Notes: generated by a model from the letters alone, not told the origin. DNA of 64,000 nucleotides from Desulfoferula sp040751985 (GCA_040751985.1 JBFMFU010000003.1:1-64000); one strand, 5' to 3'. Counted from the stretch's first letter, positions 31,316-42,046 are shown. Numbers and translations are program-made.

Positions 31316-32986
31316 TCAGAAGCGGCCGCCGCCGGAGCGGAAGATGGACCACACCAGCCACAGGCCGATGACGGCGCTGATGATGTAGCCCAGCACGCCT
31401 AGGGCGGGCAGGCCGAAGAGCTTGGGCTCCACGCCGGTGGTGATGATCATGGAGCTGCCCACGATCAAGGCGGCCAGGATCAACCCCACCGTGACCCGGG
31501 AGGAGCCCTCCTGCACGGCCCGGGTCAGGGGCTTGAGGCCCTTGATCTCCAGGGCCAGGCCCAGCTCGCCCCGCTCCAACTGGCGCAGCACCGTCTCCAA
31601 GCGCCGGGGCAGGTCCTGCAGGAAGTGCAGGCCGTCGGTGATGTGGGTGAAGACCCTTCGCGCCACCACGTCCGGCCGCCAGCGCTCCAGGTACAGCCGC
31701 CAGACATAGGGTCGCGCCGACTCCACCGGCCGGTATTCCGGGTCCAGGGCGTGGGCCACGCCCTCCATCTCCAAGAGGGCCTTGTCGGCCAGGGCGTACT
31801 GCAAGGGCACCCGCAGGTGATGCTGGCGCATGATCTCCATCATCTCCAGGATGATCCGGGAGGTGTCCGGCGGGCCCTGGCTGGTGGCGCGCACCACCTC
31901 CAGCAGGTGGCCCACGTCCTGCTCCAGGGCCGGGTCGCCGCCGCCGCGGGCGGTGACCCCCATGTCGGCCCAGGCCTGCACGATCTGCTGGGGGTTGTTC
32001 TGCAGGATGGCCATCAAAAGGTCGCAGAGCTGGTAGCGGTCCTGGTCGTTCAGGCGGCCCACCAGGCCCCAGTCCAGCATGGCCAGGCGGGGCTGGCCGG
32101 CCTCATCCTGGGTCACCATCAGGTTGCCGGGGTGGGGGTCGCCGTGGAAGAAGCCCTTGAGCAGCACCTGCTCCATCATGGCCCGCACCAGGTCCTGGCC
32201 CAGGCGCTTGTTTTCGGCCGGGCTCAGGGCGGCCTCGGCCAGGCGCTGGCCGCGCACCAGCTCCATGGTGAGTAGGGCCGGCCGGCACAGGTCCAGGTGG
32301 GGGGCCGGCACCAGCACCCGGCTGTCGCTGGGTAGCTGGGCCCGGGCCACCAGCATGTGGCGGGCCTCCAGGGCGAAGTCCAGCTCCTGGTGCAGGGAGC
32401 GGTGCATCTCCTGCACCAGGGCCGGCAGGTCGTAGGGCTTGACCGCCTCCACCTCCTTGTCCAGGGCCCGGGCCAAGACGGCCAGTAGCTCCATGTCCGC
32501 CTCGATGGTGCGCACGATGCCCGGCTTGCGCACCTTCACCGCCACCTCGCGGCCGTCGTCGGCGCGCACCCCCCGGTGCACCTGGGCCAGGGAGGCGCTG
32601 GCCAGGCACTTGTGGTCGAACTGGCGGAAGCTCTTGTCCAGGAGGCCTTCCAGGGCCCGCTCCACCTGCTCCTTGATCTGGGCGAAGTCCAGGGGCGTGA
32701 CCTGGTCCTGCAGCTTCCTCAGCTCCAGGAGCATCTCCTTGGGCAGCAGGTCCGGGCGCTGGGACAGGAGTTGGCCCAGCTTGACGAAGGTGGGGCCCAT
32801 CTCCTCGGCCACCATGCGCAGGCGGGCGTAGACGTTGTAGCGCCGGGCCAGCTTTTCCCCGCCGGCGGGCGGGACGGCCTTGCCCAGGGGCAGGCCCATG
32901 CGCTCCACCAGGTCCGCGAAGCCGTGGCGCACCAGCACCACGGCCAGCTCGCTGAGGCGGCCGATGTTGCGGATGGCCTCCAGCAA
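31316..32986 (-). CDS. UbiB/AarF-family atypical kinase
   Basis: The 556-residue membrane-associated protein has the ABC1/UbiB hallmarks: GPTFVKLGQLLSQRPDLLP (KxGQ motif), the alanine-rich loop ASASLAQVHRG, the invariant lysine in VAVKVRKPG, the catalytic HGDPHPGNL and the metal motif LDWGLVG. Two C-terminal membrane helices end the protein (residues 505-550). UbiB proteins are ATPases that support isoprenoid quinone synthesis. In this window it may fit with the IspH-UbiA fusion far downstream, though not in one operon. The start is TTG 32986, near the stop of the phasin-like gene. Confidence 0.9.
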   Translation of the reverse strand: MLEAIRNIGRLSELAVVLVRHGFADLVERMGLPLGKAVPPAGGEKLARRYNVYARLRMVAEEMGPTFVKLGQLLSQRPDLLPKEMLLELRKLQDQVTPLDFAQIKEQVERALEGLLDKSFRQFDHKCLASASLAQVHRGVRADDGREVAVKVRKPGIVRTIEADMELLAVLARALDKEVEAVKPYDLPALVQEMHRSLHQELDFALEARHMLVARAQLPSDSRVLVPAPHLDLCRPALLTMELVRGQRLAEAALSPAENKRLGQDLVRAMMEQVLLKGFFHGDPHPGNLMVTQDEAGQPRLAMLDWGLVGRLNDQDRYQLCDLLMAILQNNPQQIVQAWADMGVTARGGGDPALEQDVGHLLEVVRATSQGPPDTSRIILEMMEIMRQHHLRVPLQYALADKALLEMEGVAHALDPEYRPVESARPYVWRLYLERWRPDVVARRVFTHITDGLHFLQDLPRRLETVLRQLERGELGLALEIKGLKPLTRAVQEGSSRVTVGLILAALIVGSSMIITTGVEPKLFGLPALGVLGYIISAVIGLWLVWSIFRSGGGRF

Positions 32987-32989
32987 CGC

Positions 32990-33322
32990 CTAGCCGGCCT
33001 CCTGGTCCGGGCCGAGGCGCTTGGCCAGGTTATCCAGGCCCAGCTCCAGCTTGGCCACCCGCCGCTCCAGGGCCTCCAAATCGCCGCGCGAGGCCAGGTT
33101 CAGCCCGGAGATGACGCTGTCCACGGTGTCGCCGGCGCGCTCGCCCAGCTCCCGGGCCTGGCGCTTGGACTCCTCCACCAGCTCCTGGGCCAGCTTCTCG
33201 GCATCCTCGGCGCTAAGCTTGCCCTGCTCCACGGACTGGTCGAAGAGCTTCAACGCTTTTTCCTTGCTCAGCACCACGGCCCCCAGGCTGGCCAAGAGCA
33301 GATTTTTGACGGTTTCCAGCAT
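32990..33322 (-). CDS. Phasin-like helical protein
   Basis: From ATG 33322 (AGGTGAAC site) the product is 110 residues, almost entirely helical, with a heptad-rich part (KLSAEDAEKLAQELVEES) and a C-terminal coiled coil (DLEALERRVAKLELGLDNLAKRL). It matches the phasin-family/PHA-granule-associated pattern by composition. It sits directly upstream of ubiB-like with a three-base gap. The pair is common in other bacteria, where the small protein may regulate or anchor the kinase. Confidence 0.7.
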   Translation of the reverse strand: MLETVKNLLLASLGAVVLSKEKALKLFDQSVEQGKLSAEDAEKLAQELVEESKRQARELGERAGDTVDSVISGLNLASRGDLEALERRVAKLELGLDNLAKRLGPDQEAG

Positions 33323-33466
33323 GTTCACCTGCCTTTGTTTCAACAAGCCGCCCAAGCCAAGAGCCGTAACTTATCGGTGATTATCCTTGACGCCCGAACA
33401 AGCGGCTTATATCGTTTAAGTATACAAGGGGGGTGCGCCCCTCTTGGCCTCCGGGCGATGCTGCTC

Positions 33467-33500
33467 CCCCCGCCCGACAAACCGGGCGGGGGTCGGTTTT
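33467..33500 (+). promoter_or_regulatory. Terminator-like hairpin in the leader of the diguanylate cyclase gene
   Basis: A perfect 10-bp stem (CCCCCGCCCG at 33467-33476, CGGGCGGGGG at 33483-33492, loop ACAAAC) is followed by TCGGTTTT on the forward strand. The segments GCCTCCGGG before it and CCCGGGAGGC after it could pair around it. No forward-strand gene ends upstream, since the left neighbour runs the other way. The hairpin therefore sits in the 5' leader of the cyclase gene, 108 bp before its start, where it could act as an attenuator. No named riboswitch was recognised. Confidence 0.55.
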
Positions 33501-33607
33501 ACCCGGGAGGCAGCTAAGCTAACTGCTCCTGCTTCAATCCTAAATCGCCCCAGGGGTCATGTCAATTTGGCAGACCCCCGCCAGCCATGCGCCTGGAGGG
33601 CAGACTG

Positions 33608-36142
33608 GTGACCGCCGCAAGCGACAAAGACCGCCCCGGCCAAGGAAAACGGGGCATGCACGGCGGCAGCCTGGTGCTGGCGGTGGTGGTGGCCACTCTG
33701 GTGCTGCTCAGCACCCAATACCTGTTCGCCAGGGGCTATCTGGAGGCCCATGTCCAGGGGTATCTGCAGGACCACCTGCACCAGGTGGTGAGCCTGGCCG
33801 GCTCGCCGCCGGCCGCGGACCAGGCCCGGGCCCTGCGCCGGGCCCAGGCCAACCCTCCGGTGGGCCTGGGCGAGGGGCGGCTGGCCTACACCTACGGCCT
33901 GGACGGGGAGGGCCGGGTGCTGGTGCCCCCCCGGCGGCCGGGGCAGCCCCTGCCGCCGGCCGCGGTGCGGGCCGGCCTGGCCACTAGCGGCCCGGAGGGG
34001 CGGCGGCTCATTGTCCAGGGCCGGCCGGCCTGGGCCGTGGCCCAGCGACTGCCCGGCGGCCTGGTGGTGGTGAGCCAGGGGTTCTTGAGCGACTACCTGC
34101 CGCCCGCCCTGAGCTCCCTGATCAAGGCCAGCCTGCTGGCCACCCTGGGGCTGGTGGCGCTGATGACCCTGTTGGCCGTGCTGCTGGTGCGCCGTAGGCT
34201 CAGCCGGCCGCTCAGGCGGCTGACCGCCGAGGCCGAGCGGGTGGCCTCCGGCGACCTGACCCCGCCCCTGCCCCTGGCCGGCCGCAGCGACGAGCTGGGC
34301 CGGCTCTCCCTGGCCCTGAACCACCTGACCCTGGCCGCCCAGCGCATGGTGGGCCAGGCCGCCGCCGAGCAGGACCGCTTCCAGCACCTGTTCAACGACA
34401 GCAAGGACGGGGCCTTCATCACCGACCAGTACGGCCGCCTGGTGGAGGTCAACGAGGCCCTGCTGGAGATGCTGGGCGGCGGCGAGCGGGAAGAGTACCT
34501 GGGCCGGGACCAAGTGGATGAGCTTTTCCTGGACGCCGAGGAGGGCCGGCTCTACCGCGACAGCCTGACCGCCCAGGGCTACGTGCAGGACTTCCCGGCC
34601 GTGCTGCGCCGGCGGGAGGGCGGCAGCTTCGAGGCCCTGCTCACCGTCACCCACGACCCGCGTTCCTACACCCGCTTCGGCCTGGTCCGCGACGTGACCC
34701 GCATGCGCGCCGCCCAGCGGGCCCTGGTGGAGAGCGAGGCCCGCTACCGCCGCCTGGTGGACAACGCCCCGGACATCATCTACCGCTGGTCGTTCGAGGA
34801 CAACCGCTTCGAATACCTGAGCGCCTCGGCCCATGAAGTCACCGGCTACAGCAACCAGCGCCTGGTGGACAACCCGGAGGTGTTCTGGCAGGCGCTGCAC
34901 CCCGAGGACCGCCAGCGGGTGGCCCGCAACTGGACCAGGCTGATGCGCGGCCGCGGGCCCACGGTGAGCCAGCAGGAGTTCCGCGTCATCACCGCCGAGG
35001 GCCACACCCGCTGGCTGATGGAGCGCAGCATCCTGCTGCGCGACGAGTTGGACCATCCCCTGGCCCTGGAGGGCATCGCCACAGACATCACCGACCGCAA
35101 GCTGGTGGAGCTGGAGCTGGTGCGCGGCCAGCAGATGGTGGAGCAGACCCTGCAGGGCCTGCCGGCAGCGGTCATGGTCATAGACCGCGAGCACAAGGTG
35201 GTGCACTGGAACAAAGCACTGGAGGCCATCACCGGGGTGCCGGCCGACCAGGCGGTGGGCAGCAACCGGCAGTGGCACCCCTTCTACCCCCAGGCCCAGC
35301 CGGTGCTGGCCGACCTGATCCTGGACGGCGATGACGAGAATATCAGACACCTGCCCGGTGCCGAGAACGTCAAGCCCTCCAAGCTGGTGGAGGGCGGCTG
35401 GGAGGGCGAGGGCTTCTACCCCGGTCTGGGCGAAAACGGCGTGCACCTGTACTTCCTGGCCGCGCCCATCCGCGACGCCGGGGGCCGGGTGGTGCGGGCG
35501 GTGGAGACCCTGGTGGATCTGACCGACAAGCGCAACCTGGAGCAGGAGCTGATCAAGATGTCGGTCACCGACAACCTCACCGGCCTGTACAACCAGCGCT
35601 TCTTCTACGCCTCCCTGGGCCGGGAGATGGAGGCCTCCCAGCGCTACGACCTGCCCCTGTCCCTGCTCATGGTGGACATAGACCTGTTCAAGCGCTTCAA
35701 CGACAGCTTCGGCCACCTGGCCGGCGACCAGGCCCTGAGCCAGTTCGCCGAGGTGCTCAAGCGCTGCGTGCGCGGTATGGACCTGTGCTGCCGCTACGGC
35801 GGCGAGGAGTTCGTGGTGCTCTTGCCCCACGCCGCCCTGCCCGAGGCCCTCAAGGTGGCCGAGCGCGTGCGGGCCGGGGTGGCCGCCACCCTGCTGCAGT
35901 TGGAGAACAACGACGGCCAGCGCACTACCAGCCGCATCACCGTCAGCCTGGGCGTGGCCACCCTGGGGGCCAAGGAGGACGAGCAGGAGTTCGTGCGCCG
36001 GGCCGACGCGGCCCTGTACGCGGCCAAGGAGGGGGGGCGCAACCTGGTGGGGGCCAGCCTGGCCGGCGGCGAGCTGAAGGTGCAGCCCCGGGGCGCCCCG
36101 GCCCAGGACAACTCCCGCGAGCAGCAGCCCGCCTCTGCTTAG
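33608..36142 (+). CDS. Membrane PAS-PAS-PAS diguanylate cyclase
   Basis: GTG 33608 is preferred because GGAGGG lies seven bases upstream; ATG 33587 is possible. The 844-residue protein has an N-terminal membrane helix, a periplasmic segment (to about 165), a second helix (LLATLGLVALMTLLAVLLV), a HAMP domain and three PAS domains. The C-terminal GGEEF domain is intact (DNLTGLYNQRFF, MVDIDLFKRFND, RYGGEEFVVLLP). An inhibitory I-site RxxD (RGMD) lies five residues before GGEEF, so product inhibition by c-di-GMP is expected. Its stop overlaps that of livF by three bases. The sensed signal is unknown. Confidence 0.92.
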   Translation: MTAASDKDRPGQGKRGMHGGSLVLAVVVATLVLLSTQYLFARGYLEAHVQGYLQDHLHQVVSLAGSPPAADQARALRRAQANPPVGLGEGRLAYTYGLDGEGRVLVPPRRPGQPLPPAAVRAGLATSGPEGRRLIVQGRPAWAVAQRLPGGLVVVSQGFLSDYLPPALSSLIKASLLATLGLVALMTLLAVLLVRRRLSRPLRRLTAEAERVASGDLTPPLPLAGRSDELGRLSLALNHLTLAAQRMVGQAAAEQDRFQHLFNDSKDGAFITDQYGRLVEVNEALLEMLGGGEREEYLGRDQVDELFLDAEEGRLYRDSLTAQGYVQDFPAVLRRREGGSFEALLTVTHDPRSYTRFGLVRDVTRMRAAQRALVESEARYRRLVDNAPDIIYRWSFEDNRFEYLSASAHEVTGYSNQRLVDNPEVFWQALHPEDRQRVARNWTRLMRGRGPTVSQQEFRVITAEGHTRWLMERSILLRDELDHPLALEGIATDITDRKLVELELVRGQQMVEQTLQGLPAAVMVIDREHKVVHWNKALEAITGVPADQAVGSNRQWHPFYPQAQPVLADLILDGDDENIRHLPGAENVKPSKLVEGGWEGEGFYPGLGENGVHLYFLAAPIRDAGGRVVRAVETLVDLTDKRNLEQELIKMSVTDNLTGLYNQRFFYASLGREMEASQRYDLPLSLLMVDIDLFKRFNDSFGHLAGDQALSQFAEVLKRCVRGMDLCCRYGGEEFVVLLPHAALPEALKVAERVRAGVAATLLQLENNDGQRTTSRITVSLGVATLGAKEDEQEFVRRADAALYAAKEGGRNLVGASLAGGELKVQPRGAPAQDNSREQQPASA

Positions 36143-36846
36143 GAAATGCCTAGATACGCCCGCTGCACCCGGCCGTCGGCGGCCAGCTCCCGGCCGCTGC
36201 CGCTGAGCACCACCCGGCCGGTCTCCAGGACATAGGCCCGCTGGGCCAGGGCCAGGGCCGCGGCCGCGTTCTGCTCCACCAGCAGCACCGTCACCCCCTG
36301 GGCGTGTATGCGCCGGATGATGTCGAACACTTCGGCCACCAGCCGGGGCGACAGGCCCAGGGAGGGCTCGTCCAGCATCAACAGGCGCGGCCGGCCCATG
36401 AGGCCGCGGCCCAGGGCCAGCATCTGGCGCTCGCCGCCGGAGAGGGTGCCGGCCGCCTGGCGGCGGCGCTCGGCCAGGCGGGGGAAGGCCTGGTAGATGC
36501 GGGCCAGGTCCTCATTGAAGGCTGCATCCTGGCGCCGGAAGTAGCCGCCCAGCACCAGGTTCTCCTGCACGGACAGGTTCACGAACACCCGCCGGCCCTC
36601 GGGCACCAGGATCAGCCCCTGGCGGGAGAGGCGGTGGGCGCCGACGCCGGCGATCTCCCGGCCCTGGTAGCGGATGGAGCCCGCGGCCGGCCGGAGCAGG
36701 CCGCTGACCGCCGCCAGCAGGGTGGACTTGCCGGCGCCGTTGGCCCCCACCAGGGTCACGATCTCGCCGGCGGCCACGCTGAGGCCCACCGCGCGCAGGG
36801 CGGTGATGCCGCCGTAGCGCACCGTGAGGTCCTTGACCTCAAGCAC
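36139..36846 (-). CDS. livF: Branched-chain amino-acid type ABC ATPase LivF
   Basis: The 235-residue cytoplasmic ATPase has Walker A GANGAGKST, the QENL motif VQENLVLGG, the signature LSGGERQMLALGRGL and Walker B LLMLDEPSLGLSP. The short length and the VPEGRRVFVNL segment identify LivF over LivG. Start ATG 36846 overlaps livG by eight bases. It is the last gene of a complete HAAT-family importer. Confidence 0.93.
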   Translation of the reverse strand: MLEVKDLTVRYGGITALRAVGLSVAAGEIVTLVGANGAGKSTLLAAVSGLLRPAAGSIRYQGREIAGVGAHRLSRQGLILVPEGRRVFVNLSVQENLVLGGYFRRQDAAFNEDLARIYQAFPRLAERRRQAAGTLSGGERQMLALGRGLMGRPRLLMLDEPSLGLSPRLVAEVFDIIRRIHAQGVTVLLVEQNAAAALALAQRAYVLETGRVVLSGSGRELAADGRVQRAYLGIS

Positions 36847-37617
36847 GGCCCGCCTCCTCGCCCAGGTAGGCTCGGATCACGGCCGGGTTCTGCTGCACCT
36901 GGGCGGGCGCGCCCTGGGCGATGATGCGGCCCTGGTCCAGCACGGTCAGGCGCTCGCAGAGGTTCATCACAAAGCGCATGTCGTGCTCGATCAACAGAAT
37001 GGTCAGGCCCATTTCGTTGCGCAGGCGGCGCACCAGGCTGGCCAACTGGGCGGTCTCCTGGGGGTTCATGCCCGCGGCCGGCTCGTCCAACAGCAGCAGC
37101 CGGGGCTGGGTGGCCAGGGCCCGGGCGATCTCCAGCAGGCGCTGCTGGCCGTAGGCCAGGCTGTCGGCGCGCTCGTCGGACAGGCGGGCCAGGCCCACCA
37201 GATCCAAGAGCTCCGCGGCTCGGGTGAACATGCGCTCCTCCTCGGCCGCGTAGCCAGGCAGGCGCAGGATGGCCGAGAGGAAGCTGGCCTTCAGCCGGCC
37301 GTGGAAGCCCACCAGCACGTTCTCCAGCACCGACAGATCGTCGAACAGGCGGATGTTCTGGAAGGTGCGGGCCAGGCCCATCTGGTTGATGCGGCTGGGC
37401 CGCAGGCCGGCGATGGGGCGCTGGTCAAAGTCGATGCGGCCGGCAATGGGGCGCACCCGGCCGGTGAACAGGTTGAAGCAGGTGGTCTTGCCGGCGCCGT
37501 TGGGCCCGATCAGGCCGGCCAGCTCGCCGGGGGCCAGGCTGAAGTCCAGGCCGTCCACGGCCAGCAGCCCGCCGAAGCGGCAACTGAGCCCCTGGGCCCG
37601 CAGCAGGGCCGGCCGGC

Positions 37618-37621
<4 letters not shown>
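36839..37621 (-). CDS. livG: Branched-chain amino-acid type ABC ATPase LivG
   Basis: The 260-residue ATPase has Walker A GPNGAGKTTCFNL, the LivG-typical INQMGLARTFQNIRLF segment, the signature LAYGQQRLLEIARAL and Walker B LLLLDEPAAGMNP. The C-terminal IIAQGAPAQVQQNPAVIRAYLG is also typical. It overlaps livM by four bases. Confidence 0.93.
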
Positions 37622-38696
<1,075 letters not shown>

Positions 38697-38700
<4 letters not shown>

Positions 38701-39584
38701 TCGGGCAGCTCCTCGCCCATGATGCCGGTGGGCTTGAACAAGAGGATGCCGATGAGCAGCACGAAGGCCAGGGCGTCGCGGTAGCCGGCCAACTGCGGCA
38801 GCCAGGCCACCAGGAGTATTTCGGCCAGGCCCAACAAGAGCCCGCCGATCATGGCCCCCACCACGTTGCCGATGCCGCCCAGCACCGCGGCCACGAAGGC
38901 CTTTAGTCCGGGCAGCACGCCCATCAGGGGGTTGATCTGGGGGTACTTCATGGCCCAGAGCACGCCGCCGGCCGCGGCCAGGGCGCTGCCGATGGCGAAG
39001 GTGGCGGCCACCACCCGGTTGGTGTCGATGCCCATCAGGCGCACGGTGACCAGGTCCCGGGACAGGGCGCGCATGGCCATGCCCAGGCGGGTGCGGTAGA
39101 TGACCACCAGCAGGCCGGCCAGGATCAGGGCGGTGATGATGGGCGTCCAGAGGCTAAGCGACAGCACCCGCACCGAGCCCCACTGGTAGATCTGGTTGAA
39201 GACCTCCGGCCGCAGGAAGGCCTTAGGCCGGCCGCCGAAGACCACCAGGCCCAGGTTCTCTAAAAAGAAGCTGACCCCGATGGCGGTGATCAGGGCGCTG
39301 ATGCGCGGCGCCCGTCGCAGCGGCCGGTAGGCGCCCTGGTCGATGAGCACGCCCAACAAAGCCGTGAGCAGCATGGAGCCCATCAGCGCTGCCCACCAGG
39401 GCAGGCCGAACTGCACGGCCCCGAACCAGGCCATGTAGCAGCCCACCATCAGCACGTCGCCGTGGGCGAAGTTGATCAGGCGCAGGATGCCGTAGACCAG
39501 GGTGTAGCCGATGGCGATGAGCCCATAGAGGCTGCCCAGGGTCAGGCCGTTGATGAGTTGCTGGGCTAGCTGGGCGCCGTCCAT
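38697..39584 (-). CDS. livH: Branched-chain amino-acid type ABC permease LivH
   Basis: The 295-residue permease starts IGYTLVYGILRLINFAHGD, diagnostic of LivH, and contains the EAA-like coupling loop RTRLGMAMRALSRDLVTVRLMG and the AAVLGGIGNVVGAMIGGLLLG segment. ATG 39584 is 57 bp downstream of the first binding-protein gene, with a strong hairpin between them. Confidence 0.93.
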
Positions 39585-39601
39585 GCTGCTGCCTTAAAGG
39601 A

Positions 39602-39629
39602 GCGGGCGGGGCCCTCTCGCCCCGCCCGC
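39602..39629 (-). terminator. Hairpin between binding protein and permease genes
   Basis: A perfect 11-bp stem (GCGGGCGGGGC at 39602-39612, GCCCCGCCCGC at 39619-39629) lies 13 bp after the binding-protein stop. The T-tract on this strand is weak (TCCTTTAAGG). It is probably a partial terminator or a 3' stabiliser that keeps binding-protein mRNA above permease mRNA, as in many ABC operons. Confidence 0.65.
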
Positions 39630-39641
39630 CAAAGGACTTCC

Positions 39642-40760
39642 TTAGGGCTGCACCGTGGCCACGTAGACGAACTGGCCGCCCTGCACCTTGAGGATCACCG
39701 CCGGCTTGACCGCGTTGTGCTGCACCAGGGTGAGGACGCCGGTGACGCCGGGGAAGTCTTTGGTCTGCGCCAGGGCCGCGGCCACCTTGGCCCCGGCCAA
39801 GGACTTGGCCCGCTCCATGGCGTCCAGCAGGGCGTTGTAGGAGTCATAGGACAGGGCGCTCACCGAGTCCGGGGCCTCGTTGTAGGCCTTGCGGTAGGCG
39901 GCCACGAAGCTCTTGCCGCTCTTGGTGGTCACGCCTTTCTCGTCGAAGTGGGTGGTGAGATACAGCCCCTCCACGGCCGGCCCGCCGATCTTGATCAGCT
40001 CGGCGGCCTGGGCCGCGTCGCCACTTAAGAGCGGCTGCTTGAGCCCCAGCTCCCGGGCCTGGCGGGCGATGAGGGCGTCCTCGGTGAAGTAGCCGGGTAC
40101 GTAGATTATGTCCGGCTTGGCCGCGGCGATGGCCCCCAGTTGGGCGCTGAAGTCCTGGTCGCCGGTGTTGTACTGGATCTTGAGCACCACCTTGCCGCCC
40201 AGCTTGCTGAAGGCGCGCTCAAAGAAGCCGGCGATGCCCACGCAGTAGTCCTGGCTGATGTCGATCATCACCGCCGCGGTCTTGGCCTTGAGGTTGGCCC
40301 AGGCGAACTTGGCGGCCACGCTGCCCTGGAAGGGGTCGATGAAGCAGATGCGGAAGACGTACTTCTTGCCCTGGGTGACCAGGGGGTTGGTGGCCCAGGG
40401 GCTGAGCATGGGCACCTTGGCCTGCTCGGCCACCGGCGCGGCGGCCAGGGAGTTACTAGAGGTCAGGCAGCCGATGATGGCCTGCACCCGGTTCTTCTGG
40501 ATCACCCGGTTGGCCGCGTTAGAGGCCTCCACCTTGTCGCTCTTGTTGTCGGCCACCACCAACTGCACCGGCCGCCCCAGCACCGTGGGCCGGGCCTGCT
40601 GGGCCAGCTTGAGGCCCTTGACCCCGTTCTGGCCGTACACCGCGGCCGGGCCGGTCATGGGAAACACCACCCCCAGGGTGACGGGCTCGGCGGCCGGGGC
40701 GGGGGTGGTCAGGGACGCGCACAGGACCGCGCAGGCGGCGGCCAGCAACATACGCTTCAT
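39642..40760 (-). CDS. Periplasmic branched-chain amino-acid type binding protein 1
   Basis: The 372-residue protein has a signal peptide (about 1-23) and a Peripla_BP_6 domain: LGVVFPMTGPAAVYGQNGVKG, then IGCLTSSNSLAAAPVAEQ, VFRICFIDPFQGSVAAKF and LSGDAAQAAELIKIGGPAVEG. It delivers substrate to LivHMFG. It shares many blocks with the next upstream gene, so the two are tandem paralogues. ATG 40760 follows AAAGGATAACCAG. Confidence 0.9.
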   Translation of the reverse strand: MKRMLLAAACAVLCASLTTPAPAAEPVTLGVVFPMTGPAAVYGQNGVKGLKLAQQARPTVLGRPVQLVVADNKSDKVEASNAANRVIQKNRVQAIIGCLTSSNSLAAAPVAEQAKVPMLSPWATNPLVTQGKKYVFRICFIDPFQGSVAAKFAWANLKAKTAAVMIDISQDYCVGIAGFFERAFSKLGGKVVLKIQYNTGDQDFSAQLGAIAAAKPDIIYVPGYFTEDALIARQARELGLKQPLLSGDAAQAAELIKIGGPAVEGLYLTTHFDEKGVTTKSGKSFVAAYRKAYNEAPDSVSALSYDSYNALLDAMERAKSLAGAKVAAALAQTKDFPGVTGVLTLVQHNAVKPAVILKVQGGQFVYVATVQP

Positions 40761-40781
40761 GTCTGGTTATCCTTTATTCCG

Positions 40782-41945
40782 TTAGGGGTTCATGGTGGTC
40801 ACGTAGTCGAACTTGCCGTTCTTGACCTTGAGCAGCACCGCGCTCTTGACGGCGTTGCCGTCCGGGCCGATGTTGATGGTCCCGCTGACCCCGGCGAAGC
40901 CCTTGGTGGCGGCCAGGGCCGCGCGCAGCTTGGGGCCGTTGGTGGTGCCGGCCCGGGCCAGGGCGTCGCACAGCACCAGATAGGTGTCGGCGCCTAGGGC
41001 GTGGAAGCCAGTGAGGTCCTCCTTGACCTGGCCGGCCTTCTTCATATTCTCGTAGCGCCGCAGGAACTCGGCGGCGCGCTGACCCTGCACGCCGGCGGGG
41101 TGGAAGTGGGCGGTGAAGGTGAAGCCCTCCACGGCCGGCCCGCCGATCTTGATCAGCTCCGGGGCCTGGGCGCCGTCGCCCGAGAGCAGGGGTATCTTGA
41201 GGCCTAGCTCCCGGGCCTGGCGGGCCACCAGGGCGTCCTCGGTGTAGTAGTTGGGCAGGTAGAGCACGTCGGCCCCGGACTGCTTGACCGTGCCCAGTTG
41301 GGCGCTGAAGTCCTGGTCACCAGTGTTGCACTTGACCTGGGCCACGATCTGGCCGCCCAGCCGCTTGAACTCGCGCATGAAGAAGGCGCCCAGGCCCACG
41401 CAGTAGTCCTGGCCCACGTCGATCAACACCGCCGCCCGCCGGGCTCCCAGGTTGTGGTAGGCGTAGCGGGCGGCCACCTGGCCCTGGAAGGGGTCGATGA
41501 AGCAGACGCGAAAGGCGTACTTCTTGCCCTGGGTGACCAGGGGGTTGGTGGCGGTGGGGGTGATCATGGGGCGCTGGGCCTGCTCGGCCAGGGGCGCCAC
41601 GGCCAGGGCCCGGCCGCTGGTGGCCGGCCCCAGGATGGCCACCACCTGCTCCTTCTTGAGCAGGCGGCTGGTGGCGTTGGCCGCCTCCACGTTGTCGCTC
41701 TTGTTGTCGGTCAGCACGAGCTTGATGGGCCGGTTCAGGGCCTTGGGCTGCATCTGCTGGGCGATCTGCATGCCCAGCCAACACATCTGGCCGTAGGCCG
41801 CCACCGGGCCGGTCATGGGCAGCACCACCCCCACCACGATGGGCGGCGGGGTCTTGACCGCGGCCGCGGCCGGGCCGGCGGCCAGCAGGCAGCACAGCGC
41901 GGTCAGGGCCAGCCGCGGGAAAGGCAAATCAAGGCATCTGGGCAT
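40782..41945 (-). CDS. Periplasmic branched-chain amino-acid type binding protein 2
   Basis: From ATG 41945 (AGGAGCGAGCCC site) the product is 387 residues with a signal peptide ending AGPAAAAV. Its domain parallels binding protein 1: VGVVLPMTGPVAAYGQMCWLG, ILGPATSGRALAVAPLAEQ, AFRVCFIDPFQGQVAARY and LSGDGAQAPELIKIGGPAVEG. Differences near the ligand pocket (CFIDPFQG is shared, but EGFTFTAHFHPAG replaces EGLYLTTHFDEKG) could widen the substrate range of one transporter. The 21-bp gap to the next gene supports one operon. Confidence 0.9.
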   Translation of the reverse strand: MPRCLDLPFPRLALTALCCLLAAGPAAAAVKTPPPIVVGVVLPMTGPVAAYGQMCWLGMQIAQQMQPKALNRPIKLVLTDNKSDNVEAANATSRLLKKEQVVAILGPATSGRALAVAPLAEQAQRPMITPTATNPLVTQGKKYAFRVCFIDPFQGQVAARYAYHNLGARRAAVLIDVGQDYCVGLGAFFMREFKRLGGQIVAQVKCNTGDQDFSAQLGTVKQSGADVLYLPNYYTEDALVARQARELGLKIPLLSGDGAQAPELIKIGGPAVEGFTFTAHFHPAGVQGQRAAEFLRRYENMKKAGQVKEDLTGFHALGADTYLVLCDALARAGTTNGPKLRAALAATKGFAGVSGTINIGPDGNAVKSAVLLKVKNGKFDYVTTMNP

Positions 41946-42046
41946 GGGCTCGCTCCTGGCCTGGTTGAACATAGGCTCAGGGCCGCCGCGCCGGTCGGCG
42001 GCAGCCCACAGATGGACGAAACCTAAACCCTGCGGGGCGGCCCGGC

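Noticed and set aside
33467..33500. Terminator of a forward-strand gene.
   Set aside because: No forward gene ends upstream; the left neighbour is transcribed away from it. It is treated as a leader element.
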